Assembly (NCBI RefSeq): GCF_028583425.1
Contig: NC_072801.1
Span: 10,188,001-10,252,000 of the forward strand
Source: Eublepharis macularius
Lineage: Eukaryota; Chordata; Lepidosauria; Squamata; Eublepharidae
DNA length: 64,000 bases
Reading direction: 5' to 3'
The notes under the pieces were generated by a model. That model had not been told where the DNA came from and made no database searches. It worked only from the letters and a program-made list of their open reading frames with translations. Shown here piece by piece: positions 44,999-56,049 of the stretch (position 1 is its first letter; each line of letters opens with the position of its first letter). The position numbers were made by a program, and so were the translations under genes.

Positions 44999-45854
44999 TT
45001 CCGCAAAAGCAAAGTTTCATTTACGGCTTTTTCCTCCACGGCCCTCTCTCTCTTCTCTTGTTGCATCATGAGCCGCCTAGAAGTATGTTTTTGGGAGGAC
45101 CCCTGTCCAGCCCCAAGCATCTAGCTCACCCTTACTGCTCTAGATCAGGTCCCCTGAAGCGTAGAACGGTTGTCATTTGTTATCCAGGACAATCGAGAGC
45201 AGGTTTACCAGCTGCAGCTAGGCCAGGTTGGGTCGCCAACGGCAACCGACAAGCCTCAACTCACGCGCTCTTTCTGAGGGCACGGAAAATAAATACCGCA
45301 GCCTTCATACAGCTCCTGTGTCGCTCTTTCCCCCCAGCCTATGTCTCTTGTGTGCATATTGTCTGACAGTTTTGTCTACAAGCAGACGCTCTCTCTGGGT
45401 TTGGCGGCGTCCCCTTTTGCTCCATTGTGCACACACTTCTGCCACCCTGAGACGCCGCAGCGTTCCGTCTGGGTGCCAGGCCTCCCCCCACCCCTAGAGT
45501 CTGCCTCAGTTTCAGTATTTTCAACCTCAGTCCGGCTCACCATCTCTCAGCGGAATGTGGGGCCTCCCATCTGTTGCTTGCTGGGTGCTCATCTCCCTGC
45601 CAGCCCGTCTCAGTGTCAGGCCAGCCCCAAGGTCAGGCGGTTCCAGTCCAGGCCTGCATCTGCCAGCCCGTCTCCGGGTGCCTGGGCCTGTGTTCCTGTC
45701 TCTCTTGGTTACTAGACCTGCCTATCAGACTGCCGCACCTTACACACAAGCGCTTCTGCCTCTTCCCTGGCTGCAGCAGTGCCCTTTAATTGCTGGTGGC
45801 CGTTATGAAAGGGAAATCCCAGGGAGAAGCTACCAAAGTTGGAATCCGTCTGTA
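44999..45854. other. Presumed first-intron sequence without recognised features
   Basis: Open frames here are low-complexity Ser/Pro/Leu-rich and show no known domain. Confidence 0.4.
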
Positions 45855-46040
45855 ATCCCCGCTTTGCCACAGAAGCTTGCTGGGTGACCTTGGGCCAGTA
45901 ACATATTGTCAGGCTAACTTACCTCACAGGGTTCTTGTGAGGATAAAATGGAGGAGGAGAGGAGGACGACATAAGCTGCTTTGGGTCCCCATCAGGGAAA
46001 ACAGTGGGGTATAAATGAAGTGAATAAAATAAATGGGCAC
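45855..46040 (+). mobile_element. tRNA-type SINE
   Basis: CAGAAGCTTGCTGGGTGACC and ACAGTGGGGTATAAATGAAG, tail AATAAAATAAAT. Confidence 0.65.
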
Positions 46041-46054
46041 TATCATTCTTGGAC

Positions 46055-46283
46055 TTGGGCAGGAGTCCAGTAGCACCTATAAGACTCACAAAACTGGTGG
46101 AAGGGTATGAGCTTCCGTGAGTCACAGCTGAGCTGTGTTAGTCTGTGTTACTTTTGTTTTGTTAGTCTGTGACTCACGAAAGCTCATACCCTACCACCAA
46201 TTGTGTTAGTCTCATAGGTGCTACTGGTCTCTTGCTCTTTCTACTGCAATGGACAGACTAACATGGGTACCCATCTTGATTCT
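46055..46283. repeat. Second hammerhead-like repeat family, palindromic
   Basis: AGTAGCACCTATAAGACTC faces GTCTCATAGGTGCTACTGG around two arms of GACTCACGAAAGCTCATACC. The CTGANGA part is lost, so no ribozyme is expected. Confidence 0.65.
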
Positions 46284-47339
46284 TGGACTCAGCAGGGACC
46301 AGGAGCAGCTACCTTAGTACAGAAAACAGTTATCCTTTCTTTCAGTTTCAGATTCATCTTACTTTGCCATTTCAACAACAACGGGGAAGCCTGAGAAGAC
46401 TGTTCCCTCTTTGGACTGGATTCTGGTTTCATTTGTGTTCTCCAACCTAGCCCATAGCTTCATTTTAAGTTTTTCCATCCACATACAGGAAAAGTATGGG
46501 GAACTAACATTATGTGTCACCTGGTGTGTGAGGTGTTACAGTGACACAGGCGCATCCCACATGACTGCTTGCACACAGGCATTACCACAAAGGCAACCAC
46601 AACACCCTAGTAATGTGAGAACGAGCCCCAGTCACCACAGAGAAGGGTTCATGTGCAAGCACAAGTGTGCTTTGAAAGAATTCCTGCACACGTGGATCCT
46701 TTCCAATGATGCAGTCCCACACGTAGATTCCGTTTGTGTTGACCACAAAGGTCGAACACATGGTACTGAACAATAACAGGTCATTTTAAGCTCCTGTTTG
46801 GCACTATAAAGCATGCATTGACCACGCGGTGATGCAAGACGCTTTGAGTTCAACGAACTCATTTTACCTCCCGTGCATCACCAAATATGCTTAGCGATGC
46901 CAGTTATTTGAAGACCATGTTCTGCGCCACTTGAGGTATGTACCGGCCACACGGAGGTGCAAGAAAATACAGAAAACCAGCAAAACATTCTTTGAGTTCC
47001 CACATTTAGCCCACATTTGCCGCTGTGTACACTTAAGAGTTCATCATTGGCCTCTAGAGCTGCATCAGATTCTGTCACACCGTCAAGGTGTCCTTGAGAT
47101 TTTTTTAAAACACGCCACGAACATACAAAGGCACGGCTGCCCTCTCCAAGTGTCACGGTTTAGCACCTCGGCCACTTTGGGGCAGTTGGTGCCTTCGCAA
47201 GCCCTGGCTCCCTACTCCCGATCACTCCCGGGTAAGGAAATCTTGAATTCACAAGAAAGAATGCGCAAGACTGTACTCCCCTCCCACCACACCGCCCCTG
47301 GCACAAAAGTCCCTTCTGCATCAGCGAAGCGGTTTTAAT
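46284..47339. other. Sequence upstream of the CpG island side, unrecognised
   Basis: No recognisable feature. Confidence 0.4.
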
Positions 47340-48060
47340 CCGCGCCGAGTGCTCTCAGGCATTCAGTGCAAGTGACGCCCGCCCCCCGTCCACACGTCCC
47401 GGCCACACGACCCGTCTCCCACCGGCCTCTTCTGCCTCTTCTCCTTTGGGCCCGATGCGTTCGGGTGCCACCCGCCAGCGGTGCCCGCGCCTGGCTGAAC
47501 TTTGCCCACCTCTCTTGCCTCCCCGCGCCCGGCCCCAAGGCACCTTCCCGCGCGCCCTTGCCCTGCGCTTCCGAAGGGAGGCGTCTGCCGGGGCGCCCGT
47601 CTCTCCGCCGCCGCCGCTTCCCCACCTGCCAACCCGGGGCCAAAGTGTAACAAGTTCCCGCTCACCTTCCCCGCGGCGTCTCCAGCGGCGCCCGGGGCAT
47701 CGCCCGCGCCTTTGCGCCGCGGCAGCTCCTCTCCGGGCCGAGCGCGGCTCGCAGCGCCGGGGAGCCGCGGCCAGCCCAGAGCCCCGAGGCCGGCCGAGCC
47801 CAGCGCTCTCCCTGCCTCTCCGGCACGTCCCGGCAACCGGGGCGGAGATGGTCGCCGAACGGAGGCGGGCGCGAAGTCGGCTCCGAGGCGCCACCTGGCG
47901 GCGCGCGCGGTCCGCAAGCGCAAGGGCACAGCCGGCTCGCCGGCGACTGGCATGCCGACTCACACGTTACGCGTGTCTGCACGCAGGAAACTCGCAGGGA
48001 TCTGATTAGGCCAATATTTCCCGGGGGGGTGGACGTCTCCGGGGGGGAGGAGAGCGCACC
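47340..48060. promoter_or_regulatory. CpG island; candidate RADIL promoter and non-coding exon 1
   Basis: This is the only long CpG-dense stretch in the right two thirds of the window that is not an obvious mobile element. It contains many GGCGGC, CCGCC and GCGC runs. On the minus strand a good donor, GGGGAAG|GTGAGCGG, lies at 47665-47664. An untranslated exon ending at 47666 could splice to the acceptor at 32367-32368, giving a 15.3-kb first intron. RADIL begins translation in its second exon in mammals, so a non-coding first exon is expected. The several long open frames here, on both strands, are typical of GC-rich DNA and show no recognisable protein. No TATA box is evident. Confidence 0.5.
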
Positions 48061-48099
48061 TTCTCTTCCCATGCCGCGAGATACAGACACATGGCGAGA

Positions 48100-48300
48100 C
48101 GCATTCATTTATTTATTTATTTATTTATTCACTTATATTCCCCTCTCCTTGCAAGCAGGCTCAGAGCAGACCACATCAGAGTATAAAAACAAGGTAGTAA
48201 AATAGATAAAACAATTCCAGCTCATAAAACTCAGCGACATTCATTCATTCATTCATAGTTCACCTTTCTCATGGAGACTCAAGGCGGATTACACAGTGTG
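48100..48300 (-). mobile_element. LINE/SINE tail region with (TTTA)n
   Basis: (TTTA)n at 48106-48130 followed by CTTATATTCCCCTCTCC and a second, similar start at about 48240 (TTCATTCATTCATAG) suggests two reverse L2-like tails in tandem. Confidence 0.5.
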
Positions 48301-48739
48301 CGATTAGTACCGTCAATATCAAGAAAATTTCCATAAAGAATGCCATAGGGTAAATAAACACAAGTTCACAAAGACATGCCATTTTCAAGAATCCAATACA
48401 GAGTTGAAGAAATGCTGAAGCAGAACATAAGCAATTCTAGGGCTGTCATTACTAGACAACATGAAGCACAGGAGCACATATTTAAGACAACAGGCAATAT
48501 GTAAGGCAACATAGTGCTGAAGTCAATGGTCCTTAACTTATGGTTAAGCGCAAGGCCTCCTTCTGTAGGGCTCTAAATGCCTAACAATGACTCAACTGCC
48601 ATTTTCTGGGGCTGCTATAGAGCCTCTAAAACTTGGCATATTTTAGGCTTCAGCTTGTCTCTTTAGGGCCGAGATACTGGATGTGGAGCCCAATGAGGTG
48701 TTTTCTTGGCACCCCCCAGTGCATCTCTTCCCTAAAGTA

Positions 48740-48905
48740 AAGGACCGATTCTTATTTATTTGCTACATTTTTTAGCCCACTCTTCCTGGAGCTAAGGGTG
48801 GCCTGCACAGTTCTCCCCTTTTCTGTTTTATTCTCACAACCTTAAGAGAGGGAGGCTGACCCAAGTTCTCCTGGCAAGCTTTGTAGCAAGGTGGAGAATT
48901 GAACT
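48740..48905 (-). mobile_element. tRNA-type SINE, reverse, worn
   Basis: TTATTTATTTGCTAC at the tail side, then CTGACCCAAGTTCTCCTGGC and GGTGGAGAATTGAAC. Confidence 0.55.
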
Positions 48906-49133
48906 TTCACCACAGCTAGCCTGATACGAACCTCGACAGCAGCACGCTGGCTTCTTGGGAGCAGGAGGTGCTGCGGAAGATGCCACGCTGCAAGGAACGC
49001 CCATTTGGAAGCAGCTGCCTCCTTGGCAAGATGATGTTTGGCACGCAGCTTCTTGACTTTTTGTGACTGGTCACAGCATCTTTCCTTTCCTTTCCCTGTC
49101 TCTTAACAGCGTACAAGCCATACGTCAAGTATT

Positions 49134-49424
49134 TTATAAGTAGTTTATAAATCCGTGGATAAATATGGCTAGATCACATGTACATTTTTTTATCTTGCCT
49201 GACAGCAAGATCTTTAATTTCTGTTGTTCAGAACTATTCTGTAGCCATTCAGTCCAGGGAGTAAAATATTGATTGCGAAATAAATTGTAAAGAGGGCAAC
49301 TAAAAAGGCTATGGGCAGTTGAATCAACGTGATCCGTACGATGAATACAATAGTGCCGGTCACAGCATCTAATGGCAGCCATTTTCTGTTTGACCCTGGC
49401 TGCTGTGGCCAGCCAATTTGTCAT
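49134..49424 (-). mobile_element. LINE C-terminal coding fragment
   Basis: Open minus-strand frame of 96 codons with CCDRHYCIHRTDHVDSTAH followed by LFSCPLYN, a Cys/His pattern like that at 41172-41775. 5'-truncated and with low identity to that copy. Confidence 0.5.
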
Positions 49425-49666
49425 TGGCCACCATGACAGCCATTTTGTGGTGGCAACTAATCCCTTTTCTCAAAATTCCCAAAGTATTCAAAGAATGGGG
49501 ACCCCTGCTTTAAGGGGTGCAGCCCCCTAATAGCTAAGGCTCACATGCCTACATTGCATGGTTTGTTATTTCCTGTCTGAGATATTAATTGCAGTTCAGG
49601 CCTTGGAGGCCGTATTCAAACATTATGCCCCCATCTGGACATTTGGTGGATTATAGCGACGTTATG

Positions 49667-50262
49667 GATCCCAACCTCCAGGCGGGGCCTGGACTTCCCC
49701 CAGTATTGCAACTGCTTTCCAGGCTACAGAGATCAGTTGCCTGGATGAATGGCAGCTTGTCTCTCTCTACACAAGACATCTTCCGCAAGGACGCTCAGCT
49801 GAAAGATCTGACACTTGTTCTCCCACTGTGGGTACACGTGCTGCTAGGGAGACAGAGCACCCTTGAATATAAGACTACACAGAATGTAAGTCACTTGAGT
49901 GTCCCTGTGTATGATGCTTTGTGTAGAGAGACTCTCAGGGCCAAGCTAGAAGTGATGACTGACACATGAATGGCAAGTGAACAGACTCACATGTATTCCT
50001 CCCTGTTCACTTGTGCTCCACTATGTGATCGAGTGGAGTACAATTGAACAGGGAGGAATACATGTGAGTCTGTTCACTTGCCATTCAAGTGTCAGTCATC
50101 ACTTCTAGCTTGGCCCGATGAGTCTAGGGGAAAAGGAAGTCTTGAAGTGACTCCATGTCCCTGCTGAGCTTCCTCCCCTGCCCACACTCTGCCTTCCTCA
50201 GGCTGTCAGCACAAGCCCCAAATATCCAGGAATTTCCCAAGCTGGAGTTGGCAGCCCTTACT
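49667..50262. mobile_element. TAGGG-family MITE split by two nested MITEs
   Basis: The left part (CCAACCTCCAGGCGGGGCC) ends near 49763 and the right part (AATATCCAGGAATTTCCC) resumes after about 50120. Between them are an AGTCTCTCTACAC-type MITE (about 49763-49937) and a GGCCAAGCTAG-type MITE (49938-50116). Confidence 0.65.
49938..50116. mobile_element. Palindromic MITE, GGCCAAGCTAG family
   Basis: Inverted ends GGCCAAGCTAGAAGTGATGA. Arms CATGTATTCCTCCCTGTTC and the inverse meet around CTCCACTATGTGATCGAG. Confidence 0.8.
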
Positions 50263-50291
50263 GGGACCTGATGATTGTATTTAATTACACT

Positions 50292-50539
50292 CAGGCCTTT
50301 TTTTCAGCTGGAATGCAGTGGAACGGAGTTCCGGAACCTCTTGAAAATGGTCACATGGCTGGTGGCCCCGCCCCCTGATCTCCAGACAGAGGGGAGTTTA
50401 GAGTGCCCTCCGCGCCGCTTGGCAATTTAAACTCCCCTCTGTCTGGAGATCAGGGGGCGGGGCCACCGACCATGTGACCATTTTCTCCAAGGACAGCCCA
50501 CTGAGTTCTACCACCTCTTTTCCCAGAATAAAAGCCCTC
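50292..50539. mobile_element. CAGGGC-family palindromic MITE (hAT-like)
   Basis: Ends worn to CAGGCC and GCCCTC. Flanks ATTACACT / GTTACACT (7 of 8). Part of the central loop is deleted. Confidence 0.82.
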
Positions 50540-50719
50540 GTTACACTGTGAAACTCCCCTTGAGTATCACGGAGCAAGGCAGAGTATAAATAACATAAAT
50601 TAAATAAATAAATAATGTCACAGTGAATGGATAGTATTCAAGTCATGCCTTTACACACTGCAGGGTATTATGCCTGTAAATTTGTGAAGTGGCAGTGAGG
50701 AGTCTACAGAATGCCCTTA

Positions 50720-50800
50720 TCTTTCTATATAAAAGGCAAGCCGTATTGGTGACGACTCACTTTTTATCCTGCTGCGCCTGCACAGGAGCACCAGATTAAA
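50720..50800 (+). mobile_element. Helitron-like 5' end
   Basis: Starts TC after an A (TCTTTCTATATAAAAGGC) and shares GACGACTCAC and the CTGCGC segment at the same offsets as the Helitron at 9458. No matching CTRR 3' end was found within a few hundred bases, so it may be truncated. Confidence 0.55.
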
Positions 50801-51750
50801 AACTGAGCCATTGCCAATATGGCCTCCAGAGGGCACCGCATGGTGGGAAGGCCAGGCGAGGCGGCCCGTTCCTCTGGAGGCCACTGCCACAGCGGGAAGC
50901 ACAGTGTTCCTGCGCTCCATTTTCTAGGGGCCATTTTTTAAAAAAACAGGCTCTGTTTCTAGCTTTTCTATAAAGTGAGACTGGGATAAGCCAGCTTGCA
51001 ACTGCCTGAAAACTAGGCCACCTCAGTGCTTTGGCCTTTTGCATTGTAACACTTTTTTAAAATGTCACAGTGAGAGACTCTGGAGTTTAAACCTACCTGA
51101 ACATTATATCTGTTTGGTCCAAATTTTGAGGGAGACAAGGACAGGAATTTCGTCATGGTTATTCATTCAAAAGGCGTCCTGAGAACACATTCTCTTATAG
51201 ACAGAACTTGCGTCAAAGTGACTTGCAGCTGAAGATCCAAAGCCAATGCCTGGCTGAGTGAAACAGGGCCGTAATTTTTCTTCTCTTGTGTTCCCCCTCC
51301 CCCGTACACACACACATACTTCTGAGGCGAATTTCACATTGCAGCAATCCAAAAATGGGATAGTAAAAGTGGAGGACCCACAAAGACTTGTGGGAGGAAT
51401 CTCATTTCCCCCTCCCCACAATTACCTCTTTCCCTTCCCTAAAAGCCCCCCTAACCTCAAAGCCTCTTTTCCTGTTTCCTTCTCTCCTTTCTACCCACCC
51501 GTCAACCTTCCCATCACCTGTGCCCCCCCCCCCCATCTTCAACTTTCCCTCCTTTCCGCTCCCTTGTAGCCTCTACCCAGGAGAACTATGGCCTATTTGT
51601 GCAGTGCCAGCTGCCAGGCCACGTTATGCAGTAGAAAACCCACACAGACTTGCGGAGGGCACCACATTTTCCCCTATATCCTCTCCCTATACTTTTTCTT
51701 CTTTCCCTCCTCCTTGTTACCCCCCATATCTTGCCCCCCTTTTCAGCTAT
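50801..51750. other. Intergenic sequence without recognised features
   Basis: Pyrimidine-rich from about 51400 to 51740. No gene supported. Confidence 0.4.
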
Positions 51751-51968
51751 GGCTGTTTTCACATGTCTTACCGGCCGTGCAAAATCACGCAAAACTCCCC
51801 GAATGGTGGCGTCTTCCAGGAGTGATTTCCCATCATGACTCTGGTTTGTGGCACAATCGCAATCGTGCCACAAACCGGAGTCATGATGGGAAATCGCGCC
51901 AGGAAGTCGCCGTCGTTCTGGGACTTTTGTGTGATTTTGCACGTCCAGTAAGACATGTGAAAACAGCC
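51751..51968. mobile_element. GGCTGTTTTCACATG-family palindromic MITE
   Basis: Ends GGCTGTTTTCACATGTCTTA and inverse, flanked by TAT on both sides. Arms meet at GCACAATCGCAATCGTGC. Same end type as 60776-60959. Confidence 0.8.
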
Positions 51969-52374
51969 TATATTTATTATATTAATGATTATGACGTACA
52001 CATACCATCTCTGTGGTGGCCCCCACCTTATGGAATGGCCTGCCTGAAGAGGTCAGGAAAGCTCCCACTCTCCTGGCTTTCCACAAACTATGCAAAACTA
52101 TGCAAGAGGGCCTTTTTAGTTAGATAGGAGGGCTGTACTGTAAGGAAATGATCTCAAAAGAGATCCATCAGTGCAGAGGTAGGGACCATAAACTTTACTA
52201 CTATGTACTGTATTGTGGCTGCAAGTATGATCCTACTGGATAATGTCTATGTTGTTTAATATGTCAGTCTTAGAATTACTTATGGTCTCTTGTAGCATTT
52301 CTTCAACTGTGTACCGGATCCTTGTTAGTTTTAAAATAGTAAAGAAAGAGTCCAGTAGCACCTTTAAGACTAAC

Positions 52375-52567
52375 CAGGGCTTTTTTTCAGCAGGATCTCC
52401 CCGGATCTGAGATCCGGTACCTCTGAAAAAAGATCACGTGACTGGTGGCCCCACCCCTGGCACCCAAAGACCCGTGGACTGTCTCCCCGGGGTGGAGCTT
52501 CTCCTGGGACTCCAACTTCCCAAGCCTTTTCCTTCCGCCCTCCCTCCCTCCCTCCCTCCCTCCCTCC

Positions 52568-52645
<78 letters not shown>

Positions 52646-52883
52646 CTCTCTCTCTCTCTCCCCCTCCCTCCCTTTCTCTTTTCATGTCTTTTCTTCTTCC
52701 CTTTCTTTATCTTCCTTTCTGAGGTGCTGCCGCCACCTGGCTGGCTGAGAGGCAGGCAGGGAAAGAGAAGAAAGGAAGAGAAAGCCGCCCTCATTGTGTG
52801 TTTCTGGCTGTGCATGCACACTTTGCGTGCACACATGTGATATAGAGAGATCCACCATCTCTTTTCCCAGAAAAAAAGCCCTG
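52375..52883. mobile_element. Long CAGGGC-family element with internal microsatellite
   Basis: Perfect 8-bp duplication AGACTAAC (52367-52374 and 52884-52891). Ends as in the family. The interior is different from the short palindromes and contains a long pyrimidine microsatellite. Confidence 0.88.
52541..52675. repeat. (CCCT)n/(TTTC)n/(TC)n microsatellite
   Basis: Pure pyrimidine strand; possible triplex-forming tract. Frames across it are artefacts. Confidence 0.97.
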
Positions 52884-53217
52884 AGACTAACATTATAGTA
52901 GCATACGCTTTCAAGAACCACAGCTCTCTTTGTCAACCTGATGAAGAAAGCTGTGGTTCTCAAAAGCTTATACTGCAATAAAGTGGGTTAGTCTTATGGA
53001 TGCTACTGGACTCTTTACTATTTAGCAACTACAGACTAACATGGCTAACTAATCATAGTTAGGTTTAGATCGCTTCAAATTTACATTTATATATCCTATT
53101 ACATTATTTATTGAAATGTGATGGAAATTGACTGTACTGACTGACTCACACTGTGTAATATGCCTTGAGTCGCAGCAAGAAAGGCAGACTATAAATAATG
53201 TGAATAAATCAATAAAA

Positions 53218-53292
53218 AATAAAATGTATTTCATTTATACCCTGCCTTTCTCCACAGTGGGGACCCACAGCAGCTCACATTATTCTCCTCTC
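53218..53292 (-). mobile_element. SINE tail fragment
   Basis: ATTTCATTTATACCCTGCC followed by CTCCACAGTGGGGACCCAC; tail side only. Confidence 0.55.
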
Positions 53293-53565
53293 ATAGAGAT
53301 GTCTCCTTCAATATATTGATGAATAGGGCCTCCTTTACACATTGCAAAGTTCTGGAGTTTGTTGGGTGACAACATGAGGACTTTGCGTAGATGTTCAAGA
53401 GTTTTGGACCTCTCAAGACTCATGAAAGCCTCTTCCCCTTCAAGTCCAGTATAGATAAAAGCAGCAGCAGTCCTAACCTCTGTACTGTTTTCTGCCCCTG
53501 AAAGCAACGCGTGGAGCCACTGGGGGCTTCACTTCCATGTCTGCAAGATCATGTTACTTAGGTCT

Positions 53566-54845
53566 TTAAGAACATAAGAACATAAGCAAAGCCATGTTGG
53601 ATCAGGCCAGTGGCCCATCCAGTCCAACATTCTGTCACACACAGTGGCTAGAAATCCAGTGCCATCTAAAGGACTGTCAGTGAGGCCAGGACACCAGAAG
53701 CCCTCCCACTGCCTTCCTTCCAGCACCAAGACAACAGAGCACCACCTCCCCACAAAGAGAATACCATCTATCTCCTGTGGCTAATAGCCACTGATGGACC
53801 TCTGCTCCATATATTTGTCCAGTCCCCTCTTGAAGCTGGCAATGCTTGTAGCTGCCACCACCTCCTGTGGCAACGAATTCCATGTGTTTATCACCCTTTG
53901 TGTAAAGTAGTATTTTCTTCTATCTGTTCTAACCCGACTGCTCAATAATTTCATAGAGTGCCCACGAGTTCTTGTATTGTGAGAAAGGGAGAAAAACACA
54001 TCTTTCTCGACCTTCTCTAACCCGTGCATTATCTTGTAAACCTCGATCATGTCTCCCCTCAGTCGTCTTTTCTCCAGGCTAAAGAGCCCCAAGCGCCTCA
54101 ATCTTTCCTCATAGGGAAAGTGTTTCAACCCTTTAATCATTTTAGTTGCCCTTCTCTGTACTTTTTCCAGTGCTATGATATCTTTTTTAAGGTGTGGCGA
54201 CCAGAACTGTACACAGTACTCCAAATGAGGCCTCACCATCGATTTATACAGAGGCATTATGATACCGGCTGATTTGTTTTCAATCCCTTTCCTAATAACC
54301 CCTAGCATAGCATTAGCTTTTTTTATGGCAGTCGCACACTGTGCTGACGTTTTTAGTGAGTTATCTATCATGACTCCAAGATCTCTCTCTTGGTCAGTCT
54401 CCGCCAGTTCAGACCCCATCGACTTGTATTTATATTTTGGATTTTTGGTTCCAATGTGCATTACTTTGCACTTGGCTACATTGAACCTCATTTGCCACAT
54501 GGATGCCCACTCTTCTAGCCTCGACAGATCCCTTTGGAGTGCCTCACAATCCTCTCTGGCTTTCACCACCCTGAACAATTTCGTGTCATCTGCAAATTTA
54601 GCCACTTCACTGCTTAATCCCAATTCCAAATCATTAATAAACAAGTTAAAAAGCATTGGACCCAATACCGACCCCTGTGGCACCCCACTGCTCACCACCC
54701 TCCACTGTGAGAAGTGCCCGTTTATGCTCACTCTCTGTTTCCTATTAATTAGCCAGTTTTCGATCCACAAGAGGACTTGGCCCTTTATCCCATAGCTACT
54801 GAGCTTACTTAGGAGCCTTTGATGAGCCTTTCTATTCAAATGCAA
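53566..54845 (-). mobile_element. CR1 LINE, 3' part with long open frame
   Basis: A minus-strand frame of about 354 codons runs without a stop: SSGVPQGSVLGPMLF (RT domain), FADDTKLF (catalytic), SLVRPHLEY-like SMVRPHLEYCVQFWSPH, and a C-terminal thumb region ending IASFKRGLDKYM. The 3' end at 53566 shows the short tandem tail AAGAACATAAGAACATAAG on the plus strand. 5'-truncated. It is less damaged than the copy at 23.7 kb, so probably younger. Confidence 0.93.
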
Positions 54846-54910
54846 GTGAATTACAAAATAAATAAAATTTGCACATGCAGGAAATATTTTGAGGTGGTCA
54901 GTAGACTGTC

Positions 54911-55353
54911 AGTCTCTCTACAAGTTACAAAGTACCTAAGGATGCTCAAGTGAACCTCATTTCACATGTCCCACTCCGACTTTCCATGCACTCGCTTGCA
55001 CAGTCACACTTCTGTGTGCTCTGCAATGGACGCACACTATATCAGTTCCTCCACAAGTGCTAAAAATATCCCAGTTTCCCCCACATCCATTCATTGAAAT
55101 GCAGATCTTGACACCTTCTCACACCTTAAAGAAATGCAAATAGACAAGTCAAAGGAGCCTACAGTACTTGTTCTCGCAGCAAAAACAGAGCAGAATTGGC
55201 GCTTTGCCCTCCGGAATCACTTGCAGATGCAGTCACACCAACAGAGCTCCCTTGAAAGCAGCGTGCACATGCGTCGAGCAAGAACAGCCTGCACGTGTAC
55301 ATACAATCTTACACTTGAACGTCCCTAGGTACTTAGTAATGTGTAGAGAGACT
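54911..55353. mobile_element. AGTCTCTCTACA-family MITE
   Basis: AGTCTCTCTACAAGTTACAA at left and GTAATGTGTAGAGAGACT at right are inverted. Flanking bases are CTGTC and CTTAA, so the duplication is lost or the copy is worn. Confidence 0.6.
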
Positions 55354-55551
55354 CTTAATCACTTCAGATTGCTGATGATCGCACCACGGTGCTCCTATAT
55401 ACTAAAAAATTCCCTGTCAGTTAAAAAAAAAGATAGCATAAAGAATTTCTAACCCAGTGCTAGTTTTCTGTTTGCAGAGTTAGGACGTTATGCAGTGAAA
55501 CTAGGGTTGCAAGTCAGCAGTGGACATTTGGCAGGGAGGGGGCTGAGGGCC

Positions 55552-56049
55552 AAGCTAGAAGTGACGAGTTACACTTGAATGGCAAGTGAACAGACTCACA
55601 TGTATTCCTCCCTGTTCACTTGCGCTCTACTTGCATGATCGAGTGGAGCACAAGTGAACAGGGAGGAATATATGTGAGTTTGTTCACTTGCCATTCAAGT
55701 GTAATTCGTCACCTCCAGGGCATTTTTTCTGGGAAAAGAGGTGGTGGAACTTAGGACCGCACAATGACGTCACTTTGGGTCAGCTGGAACAAGGGGGGAG
55801 TTTTTAAAAGTTTAGATTGCCCTCAGTGAAAATGGTCACATGGCCGGTGGCCCCACCCCCTGATCTCCAGACAGAGGCGAGTTCAAATTGCCCTCCGCGC
55901 CATGCGGCGCGGAGGGCAATCTCAACTCCCCTCTGTCTGGAGATCAGGGGGCGGGGCCACCGGCCATGTGACCATTTTCAAGAGGTTCCGGAACTCCGTT
56001 CCCCCGCGTTCCAGCTGAAAAAAAGCCCTGGTCACCTCTAGCTTGGCCC
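55552..56049. mobile_element. GGCCAAGCTAG-family MITE with nested CAGGGC MITE
   Basis: A perfect 5-bp duplication CTGAG lies at both flanks. The second arm is interrupted after GTCACCTC by a younger MITE (55716-56030) that duplicated those eight bases. Confidence 0.85.
55716..56030. mobile_element. CAGGGC-family MITE nested in another MITE
   Basis: Perfect 8-bp duplication GTCACCTC (55708-55715 and 56031-56038). Contains an extra segment (GACGTCACTTTGGGTCAGC) shared with the copy at 59758-60084, which marks a 315-330-bp subfamily. Confidence 0.9.

Larger units (their letters stand above)
52330..53050. repeat. Hammerhead-type palindromic repeat carrying a MITE
   Basis: Left part ends AGACTAAC at 52374 and resumes AGACTAAC at 52884, with the MITE between. 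The forward core at about 52939 reads CTGATGA, extra A, stem II, but AAAA instead of GAAA. Confidence 0.8.

Noticed and set aside
47355..48009. Frames of about 200 codons in the CpG island
   Set aside because: Open in four or more frames at once, Arg/Ala/Pro-rich, with no domain. GC content explains them.
52387..52914. Lys/Arg/Glu-rich and Phe/Leu/Ser-rich frames
   Set aside because: Translation of a TTTC/GAAA microsatellite inside a MITE.
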